Shown here: positions 26,923 to 36,033 of the stretch, in pieces
How positions within the stretch are numbered: the stretch's first letter is position 1
Layout of the letters: the number at the start of each line of letters is the position of its first letter
NCBI RefSeq assembly: GCF_030818575.1
Contig: NZ_JAUTAL010000001.1
Location: 682,001 to 746,000, forward strand
From: Chryseobacterium camelliae
GTDB lineage: Bacteria > Bacteroidota > Bacteroidia > Flavobacteriales > Weeksellaceae
Direction of reading: 5' to 3'
DNA length: 64,000 nt
Made by a program: the position numbers and the translations under genes
The notes under the pieces: model-generated
Database searches by the model: none
Told to the model about the DNA's origin: nothing
What the model saw: only the letters and a program-made list of their open reading frames with translations

Positions 26923-26959
26923 TTTTAACAAAGCGATTCTTTAATTATATTGATCATTA

Positions 26960-28246
26960 TTATTTAAGGTACCACTTCATCCTTTCTTCATACTCTGGCT
27001 TGAGTTTAAGGAATTTCCAGATCTTCTTTTCATTAGGTTCACTGATCCGGTAGAAAATGATCTTGTCTGCAGAATATTTAAAATAGGGATGGTTCTTTAG
27101 CCATTCTTCCGGGGCTTCAGCAAGCGTGTATCTCGGAACCTCGGATGTATTGAGCGGAGCTGTGTCAATTAGTTTCTGCACCAGATCCCGGTCAATATTA
27201 TACGTCTGCATAATCTGCTGTTTATTCATGAAGCCGCCAAGTTTTTTCCTGAATCCGATGAAAGATCCGGCACTCCTTTCGTCCAGTCCAAACTCCATCA
27301 ATTGCCTGAATGTAATCGTATTCAGGTCTGTTTTTGAAAAATCCGTTTTTTCCTGCTGAGGGATCTTAGAAGCCATTTTATCCTTTGAATCAACTGCTAC
27401 AGTACTAAGCCTGATGTATGGCTTTAGTTCTTCAAATTTTTCCGGTGATATCACAAAACACTGCTTAAGGTCTTCAATATTTTTGAACTGGCCTTTTAAG
27501 ATTTTATCCCGGTAACTAACAATGGTTTGTGCCTGTTTTTCAGAAAATCCCAGACGTTTCCAGTCGTCTGCTGAAGCTGCATTCGGATCAAATGTAAAAT
27601 ACCGGCTTGCCGCTTTCTGATTAATGAAAGTCTTGGCTAATGCAGGTGCTTTTTCGGGTAGTATGATGTAGGGTGCAAGCTTTTTGTAATTTTCATCACT
27701 GATGATAAAACATTCCCTGAACTTTTCTTTGCTGATGAAACTGCCTCCGAGGTAGTGTTTGTATTTCACGATGGCTGCGGCCTGTTTTTCAGAGAATCCC
27801 ATGGCTTGCCAATCCTGGTGGGAAAGACGATCGGGATTGAAGGCTCCCGAGACTGAAAGGGTTCTTTTCTCAGCTTTTCTGTAGCTGTTGTAGGTTTCTG
27901 ATCCTGTTTCAGGAAGGAGGATATATTTTTCCAGCTGTGAAAACTGGTCTTCGGAAATGGCAAAACACTTTTTCAGCTGTTGCCGGGAGGTAAAACTGCC
28001 ACCTACGACTTTTTTATAGTTGAGGATAACAGCTGCCTGTGATGCGGAAAATCCAAGCTGTTGCCACTGTTTAACATCCAGGTCATTGGGATCGAATTCC
28101 GAAAGTTTCACCGGAATCGTATTCTTCGAAATAAAGGTAACACCGGAAAAATCTGTTTTTTCCCTCCCGGTATATTCCTGGAAGATTAGTAAGGCCATCA
28201 GGATGATCCCCAATACGCCCAGTTTTTGGTAATCATTTTTTTTCAT
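26960..28246 (-). CDS. ComEA-like protein with multiple helix-hairpin-helix repeats
   Basis: A 428-residue protein with one membrane-spanning segment at residues 10-22 (lysine-rich N-terminus, then VLGIILMALLIF) and a large remainder built from repeats. Three copies are very similar (about 47-112, 132-197, 216-281), each with FDPN, then W..(L/M)GFS..QA..I..Y and ending CF.IS...... L..YI.L; a fourth (about 304-365) keeps the GL...SA..FI.FRKKLGGF core and a fifth (371-428) is degenerate. This pattern is the DNA-binding HhH pair of ComEA. A role in DNA uptake is possible, but the repeats could also bind protein. Confidence 0.85.
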   Translation of the reverse strand: MKKNDYQKLGVLGIILMALLIFQEYTGREKTDFSGVTFISKNTIPVKLSEFDPNDLDVKQWQQLGFSASQAAVILNYKKVVGGSFTSRQQLKKCFAISEDQFSQLEKYILLPETGSETYNSYRKAEKRTLSVSGAFNPDRLSHQDWQAMGFSEKQAAAIVKYKHYLGGSFISKEKFRECFIISDENYKKLAPYIILPEKAPALAKTFINQKAASRYFTFDPNAASADDWKRLGFSEKQAQTIVSYRDKILKGQFKNIEDLKQCFVISPEKFEELKPYIRLSTVAVDSKDKMASKIPQQEKTDFSKTDLNTITFRQLMEFGLDERSAGSFIGFRKKLGGFMNKQQIMQTYNIDRDLVQKLIDTAPLNTSEVPRYTLAEAPEEWLKNHPYFKYSADKIIFYRISEPNEKKIWKFLKLKPEYEERMKWYLK

Positions 28247-28389
28247 CCTGATAAACTTAGAATTTTATCATCAGAATATCAAGAAAACAATCTTAAAATT
28301 TTGATATACAGGATGTTTGGGTAGCATATGCGTGATTTTTATTGACGGATTACATCAAAAAAACAGCAAAAGCAAATATTTTAAAGGTG

Positions 28390-28734
28390 CTATTCAGTAT
28401 CCTTTTCTACCAATGACTCTTTCAGTTTCAGAAGCTCTGCCTTGACGAATTCAAGCCTGTCGATCAGGGTAATGGTTTCGGAAATCCTGCTGTTGGTCGT
28501 CAGTGCTATTTTGGCTCCGTCCAGTGTATAACCTTTTTCCTTCACCAGATGATAGATGATCTGCAGGTTTTTAATGTCTTCCGGAGTAAAGTAACGGTTG
28601 CCTTTTTTGTTCTTCTTAGGTTTAATAATCGGAAATTCCTGCTCCCAATAGCGTATGAGGGAAGTGTTTACATCAAATGCCTTAGCCACTTCACCTATGG
28701 AATAATACAGTTTATCAGGGAGATTTATCTTCAT
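28390..28734 (-). CDS. MerR family transcriptional regulator
   Basis: A 114-residue protein with an N-terminal MerR winged-helix domain (YSIGEVAKAFDVNTSLIRYW, then NRYFTPEDIKNLQ) and a short helical tail. It lacks the metal- or drug-binding C-terminal domain of typical MerR proteins, so its signal is unknown; this short type is widespread in Flavobacteria. The start at 28734 is preferred to an in-frame 28779 because a consensus -7 box lies at 28753-28760. Confidence 0.88.
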   Translation of the reverse strand: MKINLPDKLYYSIGEVAKAFDVNTSLIRYWEQEFPIIKPKKNKKGNRYFTPEDIKNLQIIYHLVKEKGYTLDGAKIALTTNSRISETITLIDRLEFVKAELLKLKESLVEKDTE

Positions 28735-28752
28735 TTTCGCAATCGTAATTTT

Positions 28753-28760
28753 CAAAGATA
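28753..28760 (-). promoter_or_regulatory. -7 box of merR-type gene
   Basis: On the minus strand TATCTTTG, 18 bases before the ATG at 28734; it supports that start. Confidence 0.55.
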
Positions 28761-28867
28761 AATATTTTTTGATTTTCATAAAGAATATATGTCTGAAAAG
28801 TTAACCTCTTCAGGTGTTTGAGAGAAAAGTCCGTAATACTATTGAGAAAAGTTGCTTTTGTTTTTGC

Positions 28868-28875
28868 TATTTTTG
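28868..28875 (+). promoter_or_regulatory. -7 box of AraC-type gene
   Basis: TATTTTTG, 12 bases before the proposed GTG start. The transcript would be almost leaderless, and starts upstream of the box are excluded. Confidence 0.45.
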
Positions 28876-28887
28876 AATATAAAAAAA

Positions 28888-29769
28888 GTGGATTCCATTT
28901 CGGTACTTAACATCAATCTATTTCAGGACGGGAAGAATACTTCCGACTTTTATTTCAGTACCCTGAAGAGTCATTTGATCGTAGGCCACAGACATCTGGA
29001 AAAGCCCCACCGCCACGATTTTTATGCAACCATATTGTTTACCGGCGGAACGGGTATCCACGAAATCGATTTCCAGAAATATGATGTTTCCAGGGGCAGC
29101 CTCTTTTTTATGTCACCCGGACAGATCCATAGCTGGGAACTTTCCTCCGATATAGAAGGGTATATTTTCTTTTGTTCACAGGATTTTTATGAAATGCATT
29201 ATGTAAGCCAGAAACTGAGGAATTTCCCTTTCTTCGGTTCCGTACATTTCCCGCGGAAACTTCAGCTGGATGATGATCATCTTAAACACTACCTCAGTAA
29301 AATTGTCGAGCTGGAAGAGGAGTACAGCGCTCAGAACCTTATGAAAACAGGCCTCATATTATCCATATTATCAAACATTTTTATCCTTTCGTCCAGGCTT
29401 TTTTCGAAAGATCTGGATCATCGGTCTTTATCTGCCGGTATTTCTTATTATAAACATTACCAGGATTTTGAAGACCTTGTTGAAGAGCATTTTGTCCATG
29501 AGAAGTCAGTGGCCTTTTATGCTGCAAAACTGCATGTCTCGGCAAAACACCTGAACAGAATCATCAGGACTGTAGTGCAGAAAACAGCCACCGAGGTCAT
29601 TACAGAGAGGGTGGTTCTTGAAGCCAAAAGAATGCTGATCCATCTTGATGAAAGCCTGGGAGAAATTTCTTTCCGGCTGGGATATGATGAATATTCTTAC
29701 TTCGTGAGGGTTTTCCGGAAATCTTCCGGGATGACGCCTACGCAGTTTATCCGGAAATATAAATCTTAG
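28888..29769 (+). CDS. AraC family transcriptional regulator
   Basis: A 293-residue regulator. The N-terminal half (residues about 10-160) is a cupin-like sensor: the HRHLEKPHRHDFYATILFTG segment and SLFFMSPGQIHSW are typical of the AraC arm. The C-terminal 100 residues carry two helix-turn-helix motifs (VAFYAAKLHVSAKHLNRIIR and EISFRLGYDEYSYFVRVFRK, ending TPTQFIRKY). The start chosen is GTG 28888 (beginning DSISVLNINLF); a longer frame from TTG 28852 would read through a promoter-like box. The ligand and targets are unknown; it ends 2 bases before ccoG, on the opposite strand. Confidence 0.88.
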   Translation: MDSISVLNINLFQDGKNTSDFYFSTLKSHLIVGHRHLEKPHRHDFYATILFTGGTGIHEIDFQKYDVSRGSLFFMSPGQIHSWELSSDIEGYIFFCSQDFYEMHYVSQKLRNFPFFGSVHFPRKLQLDDDHLKHYLSKIVELEEEYSAQNLMKTGLILSILSNIFILSSRLFSKDLDHRSLSAGISYYKHYQDFEDLVEEHFVHEKSVAFYAAKLHVSAKHLNRIIRTVVQKTATEVITERVVLEAKRMLIHLDESLGEISFRLGYDEYSYFVRVFRKSSGMTPTQFIRKYKS

Positions 29770-29771
29770 GG

Positions 29772-31214
29772 TTACAGGGTAAGCGTAAAAGGACCTTCAA
29801 AAACAGTCTCAAAAGTATCCAGTAATTTCCCTTTTTCATCATAGACTCCGATAGCCAGGTTTTGTTTGGAAAACCTGATCTCTTTTTCCGGAAATGAAAT
29901 ATTGATGTTGCCTTTCAGGATCTGATCTCCTTTCAGAATAATTTTTTCAGAACCGAAAAATTCTATTCGTGCATGATCAGCATTAAGCACTTTTATGGTG
30001 AGTATTTTTTGTTCGTTGGACTTATTCAGGAACGTATAAATAAAGGTGTTGCTTATTCTCCCGTCTTTAATAAAATACGTGGATCCCGCAGGTTTGATGA
30101 ATTTGGCCTCCAGTGAACCTCTGTCATGCATCAGGAATCCCAGGAATCCGATCAGAAGAACGAGAATGAAACTCGTAGCTTTCATCCGAGAAGTAAATCT
30201 GAATTTTTCACGGTTTTCTATTTCTGCCTCTGTGGCATAGCGGATCAGGCCTTTTGGAAGACCAACTTTTTCCATGACTTCATCACAAGCGTCGATACAG
30301 GCGGTGCAGTTGATGCATTCCAGCTGCTGGCCATTTCTGATGTCTATTCCGGTAGGGCATACCACCACACATTGTTGGCAGTCGATACAATCGCCCTTAC
30401 CTGCAGCTTTTCTGTCTTCATGATGTCTCCATTTAGAACGGTTTTCCCCTCTCCGGAAATCATAATATACATTGATGGTATTTTTGTCAATCAGTACACC
30501 CTGAAGCCTTCCGTATGGACATACGAGCGTGCACACCTGTTCCCGGAGCCAGGCAAATACAAAATAAAACGTACCTGCGAAGGCAATCATTCCCAGGAAT
30601 TTCAAAGGGTTTTCTGCGGGTCCCTCAAAAATAATACTGAAAACCTTTTCGTACCCTACGATGTACATGAACATAAAGTTGGTAATAAGTACTGAGATGA
30701 CAGCAAATACAAACCATTTCAAAAGCCTTTTCCTTAGCTTTTCAGCGTCCCAATCCTGTCTGTCGAGCTTCATCTGTCTGTTGCGGTCCCCTTCAATCCA
30801 GAATTCGATTTTCCTGAAGACACTTTCCATAAAGATGGTCTGAGGACAAAGCCAGCCACAAAAGATCCTGCCGAAAACGACTGTAAAAAGCATAACAAAG
30901 ATAACGGACGTTACAGCTCCTAAGGCAAGAATGAAGAAATCCTGCAGGTAGAACGGCTGCCCGAAGATGAAAAATGCCCGGTCGATCACATTAAACAGCA
31001 GAAAAGGATTGCCATTGACCTTTACAAAAGGTAACCCGAAGAAAAGAATAAGCAGGAAATAACTTGTGTAGTTCCGGTAATTAGTAAATTTGCCTTTCGG
31101 CTTGCGTGGGTACACCCATTTTCTTTTACCGGATTCATCCATTGTGCCTACTGAATTTCTGAAATGGTGAGCATCTTGTTGATGTGCCTGAAGATTATCG
31201 GATTGTATATTCAT
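29772..31214 (-). CDS. ccoG: Cytochrome c oxidase accessory protein CcoG
   Basis: A 480-residue membrane iron-sulfur protein (FixG/RdxA type) linked to copper handling during cbb3 oxidase assembly. Seen: conserved CGWLCP and VCTLVCPYG motifs, five or so membrane segments, two [4Fe-4S] motifs (DCIDCQQCVVVCP and ECINCTACIDAC near residues 260-310) and a C-terminal Ig-like periplasmic domain of about 120 residues. The start at 31214 (MNIQSDNLQ) gives the normal family length; an in-frame extension to 31301 does not look conserved. The other cbb3 genes are not in this window. The gene is divergent from the SMP-30-like gene. Confidence 0.92.
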   Translation of the reverse strand: MNIQSDNLQAHQQDAHHFRNSVGTMDESGKRKWVYPRKPKGKFTNYRNYTSYFLLILFFGLPFVKVNGNPFLLFNVIDRAFFIFGQPFYLQDFFILALGAVTSVIFVMLFTVVFGRIFCGWLCPQTIFMESVFRKIEFWIEGDRNRQMKLDRQDWDAEKLRKRLLKWFVFAVISVLITNFMFMYIVGYEKVFSIIFEGPAENPLKFLGMIAFAGTFYFVFAWLREQVCTLVCPYGRLQGVLIDKNTINVYYDFRRGENRSKWRHHEDRKAAGKGDCIDCQQCVVVCPTGIDIRNGQQLECINCTACIDACDEVMEKVGLPKGLIRYATEAEIENREKFRFTSRMKATSFILVLLIGFLGFLMHDRGSLEAKFIKPAGSTYFIKDGRISNTFIYTFLNKSNEQKILTIKVLNADHARIEFFGSEKIILKGDQILKGNINISFPEKEIRFSKQNLAIGVYDEKGKLLDTFETVFEGPFTLTL

Positions 31215-31424
31215 CGTTTTTGCATGAATTAAGTAAAGTAACCTGTACTCCTTACGGTCGGTACAAAGCTCATGAATATTGGCTTGTATTGCTAATATCA
31301 TCTTCGCCTTAAATAGGATTATTGGGACATTCTATCATTCTATCTTATTATCCTTAAATGAGAAAATAACTTTTGAATCTGAGATTACAAATCGTAAATT
31401 GTAGCCATCAAAATTTATGAAACA

Positions 31425-32318
31425 ATGAAGAATATCTGGCGTGCCGGCTCGGTTGGTTTGGTTTTAGCATTAGTCAGTTGCAAATCACTAAATACTAATG
31501 CTATGTTTTATGAAGACATTAAGCCGGAAAAAATTTCGGACCAGTTTACGTTCACGGAGGGTCCGTCTTCCGACAGTAAGGGAAATGTATACTTTACGGA
31601 TCAGCCCAATGATAAAATTTACTACTGGGACTGGAAGACAAATACCGTTAACCATTTTATGGATCAGACCGGAAGGGCAAACGGTACCCACTTCGATAAA
31701 GATGATAACCTGATCACCTGCTCGGATCATAAAGGTGAAATCTGGAAAATATCAAAAGATAAAAAGGTAGAAATCCTCGTTAACCATTTTGAAGGCAAAA
31801 GGCTGAACGGTCCCAATGATATCTGGAATGATGGTTTTGGCGGTATGTATTTTACCGATCCATTATATAAAAGGGATTATTGGGTAGATTTCAAACAGGA
31901 AATCCCTCATAAAAGCCTTTATTACAGAGATAAAACAGGTAAAGTAACCAAGGTTGAAACGTTCACGCAGCCTAACGGCATTGTAGGAAGCGAGAAGTTC
32001 AAAAAATTATATGTTTCCGATATTGATGCCGGCAAAACCTATGAATATGATATTCTGGGTGAAGGAAAGCTCTCCGAAAAGAAACTGTTCTGTGAAATGG
32101 GTTCCGACGGGATGACGATAGACAAGCACGGAAATCTTTATCTTACCGGTGATGGTGTACATGTATTTAACCGTGAAGGAAAAAAAATATACCACATCCC
32201 GATCAAGGAAGACTGGACTTCCAACGTTACCTTTGCAGGAAAACACAATGACATCCTGTTTATTACCGCTTCTAAAGCAGTATATACCTTACCCACAAAA
32301 GTGAAAGGAGTAAAGTAA
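31425..32318 (+). CDS. SMP-30/gluconolactonase-like lipoprotein
   Basis: A 297-residue protein with a lipoprotein signal (MKNIWRAGSVGLVLALVSC, lipobox ALVSC at 16-20), followed by a six-bladed propeller of the SMP-30/gluconolactonase family: FTEGPSSDSKGNVYFTDQP, LNGPNDIWND near residue 127, and QPNGIVGS near 182, with a SDGMTIDKHGNLYLTG blade motif near 229. The divalent-metal-binding residues expected in these loops (E, N, D) are present. The family hydrolyses sugar lactones; the true substrate is unknown. The protein is likely anchored in the outer or inner membrane facing the periplasm. Confidence 0.88.
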   Translation: MKNIWRAGSVGLVLALVSCKSLNTNAMFYEDIKPEKISDQFTFTEGPSSDSKGNVYFTDQPNDKIYYWDWKTNTVNHFMDQTGRANGTHFDKDDNLITCSDHKGEIWKISKDKKVEILVNHFEGKRLNGPNDIWNDGFGGMYFTDPLYKRDYWVDFKQEIPHKSLYYRDKTGKVTKVETFTQPNGIVGSEKFKKLYVSDIDAGKTYEYDILGEGKLSEKKLFCEMGSDGMTIDKHGNLYLTGDGVHVFNREGKKIYHIPIKEDWTSNVTFAGKHNDILFITASKAVYTLPTKVKGVK

Positions 32319-32334
32319 AATACCCTAAGAATAT

Positions 32335-32371
32335 AAAAGCCACAAAAATTAAATTGATTTTTGTGGCTTTT
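32335..32371. terminator. Bidirectional terminator
   Basis: A perfect 15-bp stem (32335-32349 with 32357-32371) between two convergent genes, with A and T runs at the ends. Confidence 0.9.
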
Positions 32372-32376
32372 AAGTT

Positions 32377-33189
32377 TTAAACCGGTTGATTGATTTCACC
32401 GGACATGAATATAACGGCATTGCTCCTGATGATGGTTTGGTCATCCAGTAACTCAACCTCCATGCTTCCGGTCCGCTCAGAGCACTGGAATGCATTAAGT
32501 ACTTTTTTATTGAGTTTCACAGACCAGTATTTGCAGAGGAAACTCTGTACGCCTCCGGTTACCGGATCTTCATCAGAGCCGGACCATGGCCAGAAATAGC
32601 GGTATTCGAAATCATAACCTTCCCTTTCCGAACGGGCTGTAACCAAAACACCATTGATGGTGGTTACAATATTTTTCAGACCGTTGAAATCAGGCCTCAA
32701 GTCCTGAAGTTCTTTGCTGCTTCCGATTTCTGCCAGTACAATGTTGTGGTATTCGTTATACGCACAATTCGTTACTTCCGTAATTCCGATCGCTTTTTTT
32801 ATGTCATCCTGAAGTTCATGCTGCTGTGTTTCGTGTACGGGGAAGAACATTTCGATCCGGTCAGCATTTTTCAGTTCAAGAACAGTACCCGAATAGGTTT
32901 CAAAGGTAATGGCCTTCATTTCCGGATGCTCGGTGAAGAGAACCTTTGCAGAAGCCATTGTGGCATGCCCGCACAGCGGGATTTCCATTACCGGCGAAAA
33001 GTACCGGATAGCAAACCGGTTATGGTCTTTCCTGGTTACAAATGCCGTTTCCGAAAATCCGAATTCTTTTGCAATCAGAATCATGTTTTCTTCAGAAACC
33101 GGCATTTCAAGTATACAGACGCCGGCCTGGTTTCCTTTGAATGATTCGTTTGTAAAAGCATCTACAATAAACGTTTTAATCTTCATCAT
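32377..33189 (-). CDS. PhzF family isomerase/epimerase-like protein
   Basis: A 270-residue protein of the PhzF fold. The conserved N-terminus KTFIVDAFTNESFKGNQAGV, the catalytic glutamate in FGFSETAFV (about residue 47), RYFSPVMEIPLCGHAT near residue 63 and DEDPVTGGVQS near residue 210 are all present. The phenazine-type isomerase activity is known for PhzF itself; most homologues, like this one, have unassigned substrates, and no phenazine genes are nearby. It starts 9 bases after the helicase stop, so it is probably co-transcribed with it. Confidence 0.92.
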   Translation of the reverse strand: MMKIKTFIVDAFTNESFKGNQAGVCILEMPVSEENMILIAKEFGFSETAFVTRKDHNRFAIRYFSPVMEIPLCGHATMASAKVLFTEHPEMKAITFETYSGTVLELKNADRIEMFFPVHETQQHELQDDIKKAIGITEVTNCAYNEYHNIVLAEIGSSKELQDLRPDFNGLKNIVTTINGVLVTARSEREGYDFEYRYFWPWSGSDEDPVTGGVQSFLCKYWSVKLNKKVLNAFQCSERTGSMEVELLDDQTIIRSNAVIFMSGEINQPV

Positions 33190-33198
33190 ATTGATGTT

Positions 33199-34506
33199 TT
33201 AATAGGCGATTTCCATCTTGACTTTTTTACCCTTGAGTTTTTCGATGCTCAGCTTTTTCAACACTGCATTAACTTTATTTCTGGCCACGGCAGCATAAGA
33301 GGTAGTATCCTTCACTTCAATCAGTCCGATATCCTCCTTCTGAAGTTCTCCTTTTTTTATCAGGTATCCAACAATATCTACCTTATTCACCTTATCCTTT
33401 TTGCCTGCACTGATGTAAATGGTCTGGAATGGTGTTTTTTCGGGAACTTTATGGAATCCTGTCACACTTTCTTCAGGCGTATCCTGTTTAATGAACGGGA
33501 AATTTTCATCTTCCGTCATGATCAGGTAGGCAAACCCCTTGGCATTCATTCTCGCCGTTCGTCCATTCCTGTGAATAAAAGCATCCTCTTTGGGTGGCAG
33601 CTGGTAGTGAACGATGGACTCTACTTCAGGAACATCTAGGCCTCTTGCAGCCAGGTCGGTCGTGATCAGAATCCGGGCTGAATCATTCCTGAACTTCAGC
33701 AGGGCACGTTCCCTTTCATCCTGTTCCATGCCGCCGTGGAACGTTTCACGGTCAATACCTTTTTCTCTTAAAAGCTCGGAAATACGGTCCACTGCATCCC
33801 TGTGGTTGCAGAAGATAAGCGTTCTTTTATTCCCGATTTTACAGATCAGGCTGAAAAGGGTATCCAGCTTCTCCTCAGATATTGTCATTACTTTTCTAAG
33901 CTGGATATCAGGTTTTGCTTCATTGAGCTTCAGGAAGCTGACTGTTTTTTCATTTTTAAGCCCTGTAAATGCAGGAATCTCATCCATGGCAGTAGCGGAC
34001 GTGAGGATTCTCTGGCTTAAGCCTTTCAGGGAATTGGAAATAAATTCCATATCATCATGAAATCCGAGTTCCAGGGCTTTGTCAAACTCATCAAGGACCA
34101 GTGTCCTGATGCTTTTAGGATCAAAATTATTGTTCCTCAAATGATACACCACCCTTCCCGGTGTACCGATCAGAACGGCAGGAGCTTCTGTTAAATTATT
34201 AACTTCAATCTTTTTGTCATGACCTCCGTAACAGACCGACACTTTGAAATCTGTGCCCATAGATTTAAATACCTGCTCAATCTGAAGGGCCAGTTCTCTT
34301 GCCGGCACCAGAATCATAGCCTGGATTCCCTGGGCATCCTTTGTAAGATTTCGCAGGACCGGAAATAAAAAAGCCAGCGTCTTACCGGAGCCCGTAGGAG
34401 AAAGCAACACAATGTCCTGCCCGTTTTCCGTTGCCTTATAAGCCGATTTCTGCATCTGATTCATATCCTGAATCTGGAGTTTCTGATAAATAGATTGTAG
34501 TTCCAT
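33199..34506 (-). CDS. DEAD-box-type RNA helicase with DbpA domain
   Basis: A 435-residue superfamily 2 helicase. Motif I is SPTGSGKT (residues 36-43), Ia PARELALQ, Ib TPGRVV, motif II DEFD (139-142) in place of DEAD, motif III SAT, motif VI HRNGRTAR instead of HRxGRTGR. The C-terminal 75 residues (IYISAGKKDKVNKVDIVGYL to the end) match the DbpA RNA-binding domain, which in E. coli DbpA binds 23S rRNA hairpin 92. A role in ribosome assembly is therefore plausible. A promoter box lies only 5 bases before the ATG, so the mRNA may be nearly leaderless; a downstream ATG at residue 15 (MNQMQ) is possible. Confidence 0.9.
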   Translation of the reverse strand: MELQSIYQKLQIQDMNQMQKSAYKATENGQDIVLLSPTGSGKTLAFLFPVLRNLTKDAQGIQAMILVPARELALQIEQVFKSMGTDFKVSVCYGGHDKKIEVNNLTEAPAVLIGTPGRVVYHLRNNNFDPKSIRTLVLDEFDKALELGFHDDMEFISNSLKGLSQRILTSATAMDEIPAFTGLKNEKTVSFLKLNEAKPDIQLRKVMTISEEKLDTLFSLICKIGNKRTLIFCNHRDAVDRISELLREKGIDRETFHGGMEQDERERALLKFRNDSARILITTDLAARGLDVPEVESIVHYQLPPKEDAFIHRNGRTARMNAKGFAYLIMTEDENFPFIKQDTPEESVTGFHKVPEKTPFQTIYISAGKKDKVNKVDIVGYLIKKGELQKEDIGLIEVKDTTSYAAVARNKVNAVLKKLSIEKLKGKKVKMEIAY

Positions 34507-34510
34507 GATG

Positions 34511-34518
34511 CAAAGGTA
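34511..34518 (-). promoter_or_regulatory. -7 box of helicase-phzF operon
   Basis: On the minus strand TACCTTTG, ending 4 bases before the helicase ATG. Confidence 0.5.
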
Positions 34519-34596
34519 ATGAATTTGGATGGGTGGAGAGAGTGGGTGGGATTTAAGGTTATTTATTGCCTTCCTTTCTTCAATCCGGATTTCATT

Positions 34597-35865
34597 TTAT
34601 TTATTTCTGTTTATTCTTTCAAGCATTTCTTTTCCGCGAACCAAAGTTACGCTGTACGCCTGTTCAGGATTGGATATTGCTTTTTCATACAATTCTTTGG
34701 CTAAAATGTTATTTCCCTGTGTGAGATTGGTGAAACCCATGATTTCATTCATGAAGCTTAGTAATTTGGGATCGATGTGGTCTTTGGCAGATAAATATTT
34801 TAACAGTTTGTCCGCGGCATCAAGTTTAGAATCTTTATATTGCTTTATTTCATACCCTAACGGCTTGCTGAACCAATAATCCCACATACCGCCGTTATTA
34901 TGCTCATTCCAGGAATATTTAATAAGCTGTAAAGCAACCTCCAGTAAGGCAGGATCTAAATTTTTATTTTTTGATGTTTCACTTTCTGATATGTAGCGAT
35001 CTGTGGTTGCTGTGATACCTTTATCTGTCATTTCCTGGAAAATAGATTCTTTAAGATATAAGGCATGGTTTTTTGAGAAACTTTCATAAGCAAATGTTGC
35101 AGGAAAATGATCTGCAAGATTTTCTATCCTGTATCCTTTTTTCAGCTCAGCTTTCAGATCAATTTTATATACTGTATTGTAATCATGAAAAAGGTAAACA
35201 TAGATCATTCCGTTTTTCAAATCGCAGATTGTGGAATATAATGTATTTAATTCTCCTTCCTGATGAGTTTTGTCGAGGATGCTTTTCAGGAAATTCACAT
35301 TGTTTTCTTTAGATTCAGATAGCATCTCACTGGCGATTTCCGGTCTTCTGCATGCCAGCTTTCCATTAATCATATTGCAGTTTGAGTTAATCTGGAAGTC
35401 GCCCTCTTTTTTGATAATACCTTTGGGGTTAATCAGGATAGAATTTCCTTCTTTATCGGCCAATAAAACCTGCGACTGAGAGATGTAATCATATTGGTTT
35501 AAAATGACCATCGCTTCTTCTACATTTTTACATCTTCCCAAAACCTCCCACATGATATCACTTTTATAAGGATTTGTAAGATTAAGTTTACTTAAATCAT
35601 AGTTGGCTGCTGCGTAATCAAAAAATAATCCATGTTCATTCATTGCGGCCGCAATCTGCATATCCGGTGCTCCAAAACAAATGGAAGCGTAACGGTCTTT
35701 AGTGGCAGGGTTATACCATATTCTGGTAAAAGGTGTGGTATCATCCTCATTAGAGGCTACATATGCTTTTCCTCCTCTGGAACAGGAAAAAATAGTACAT
35801 GCTTTTAAGCTGTGGGAACCAGAGGCCATCATACTGATTACCAACAAAAGAATAATTTTATTCAT
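34597..35865 (-). CDS. Secreted Ntn-hydrolase (C45/choloylglycine hydrolase-like)
   Basis: A 422-residue protein with a signal peptide (about residues 1-22) that ends directly before a cysteine, KAC at 21-23. The following CTIFSCSRGGKAYVASNEDD is the N-terminal nucleophile pattern of linear amide hydrolases (choloylglycine hydrolase, acid ceramidase-like and C45 peptidase families): cleavage of the signal would expose Cys23. Further support: AAAMNEHGLFFD near residue 72 and a SNCNMINGK region near 158. The rest (about 260-422) is helical and unassigned. It probably hydrolyses an amide bond in the periplasm or outside; the substrate is unknown. Confidence 0.78.
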   Translation of the reverse strand: MNKIILLLVISMMASGSHSLKACTIFSCSRGGKAYVASNEDDTTPFTRIWYNPATKDRYASICFGAPDMQIAAAMNEHGLFFDYAAANYDLSKLNLTNPYKSDIMWEVLGRCKNVEEAMVILNQYDYISQSQVLLADKEGNSILINPKGIIKKEGDFQINSNCNMINGKLACRRPEIASEMLSESKENNVNFLKSILDKTHQEGELNTLYSTICDLKNGMIYVYLFHDYNTVYKIDLKAELKKGYRIENLADHFPATFAYESFSKNHALYLKESIFQEMTDKGITATTDRYISESETSKNKNLDPALLEVALQLIKYSWNEHNNGGMWDYWFSKPLGYEIKQYKDSKLDAADKLLKYLSAKDHIDPKLLSFMNEIMGFTNLTQGNNILAKELYEKAISNPEQAYSVTLVRGKEMLERINRNK

Positions 35866-36002
35866 GAGATAATTTTTATAGATTGATCTTTTGATTGCTA
35901 TAAGTGAGTATTGTTAAACGGTTGTACGAATTAAATTCGAATATGCGGATCTTGCTGATATTTAGATTTGATGTTACTGAATCCTAACAGAAAGTAAACC
36001 TG

Positions 36003-36033
36003 TTGTTAATCTAAAATAAAACACGTACCTTTG
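36003..36033 (+). promoter_or_regulatory. Promoter of rpsA
   Basis: TTG at 36003-36005, a 20-base spacer and TACCTTTG at 36026-36033: a textbook Bacteroidota housekeeping promoter. The start codon is 122 bases downstream of the box, leaving a leader of about 115 nt that could hold regulatory RNA structure. Confidence 0.75.

Noticed and set aside
29772..31214. Cluster for cbb3 oxidase assembly around ccoG.
   Set aside because: Neighbours are an AraC regulator and an SMP-30-like gene; none of the cco or fix genes is present.
32377..33189. A phenazine biosynthesis cluster, suggested by the PhzF-like gene.
   Set aside because: No other phenazine genes are nearby; PhzF homologues are widespread with unrelated roles.
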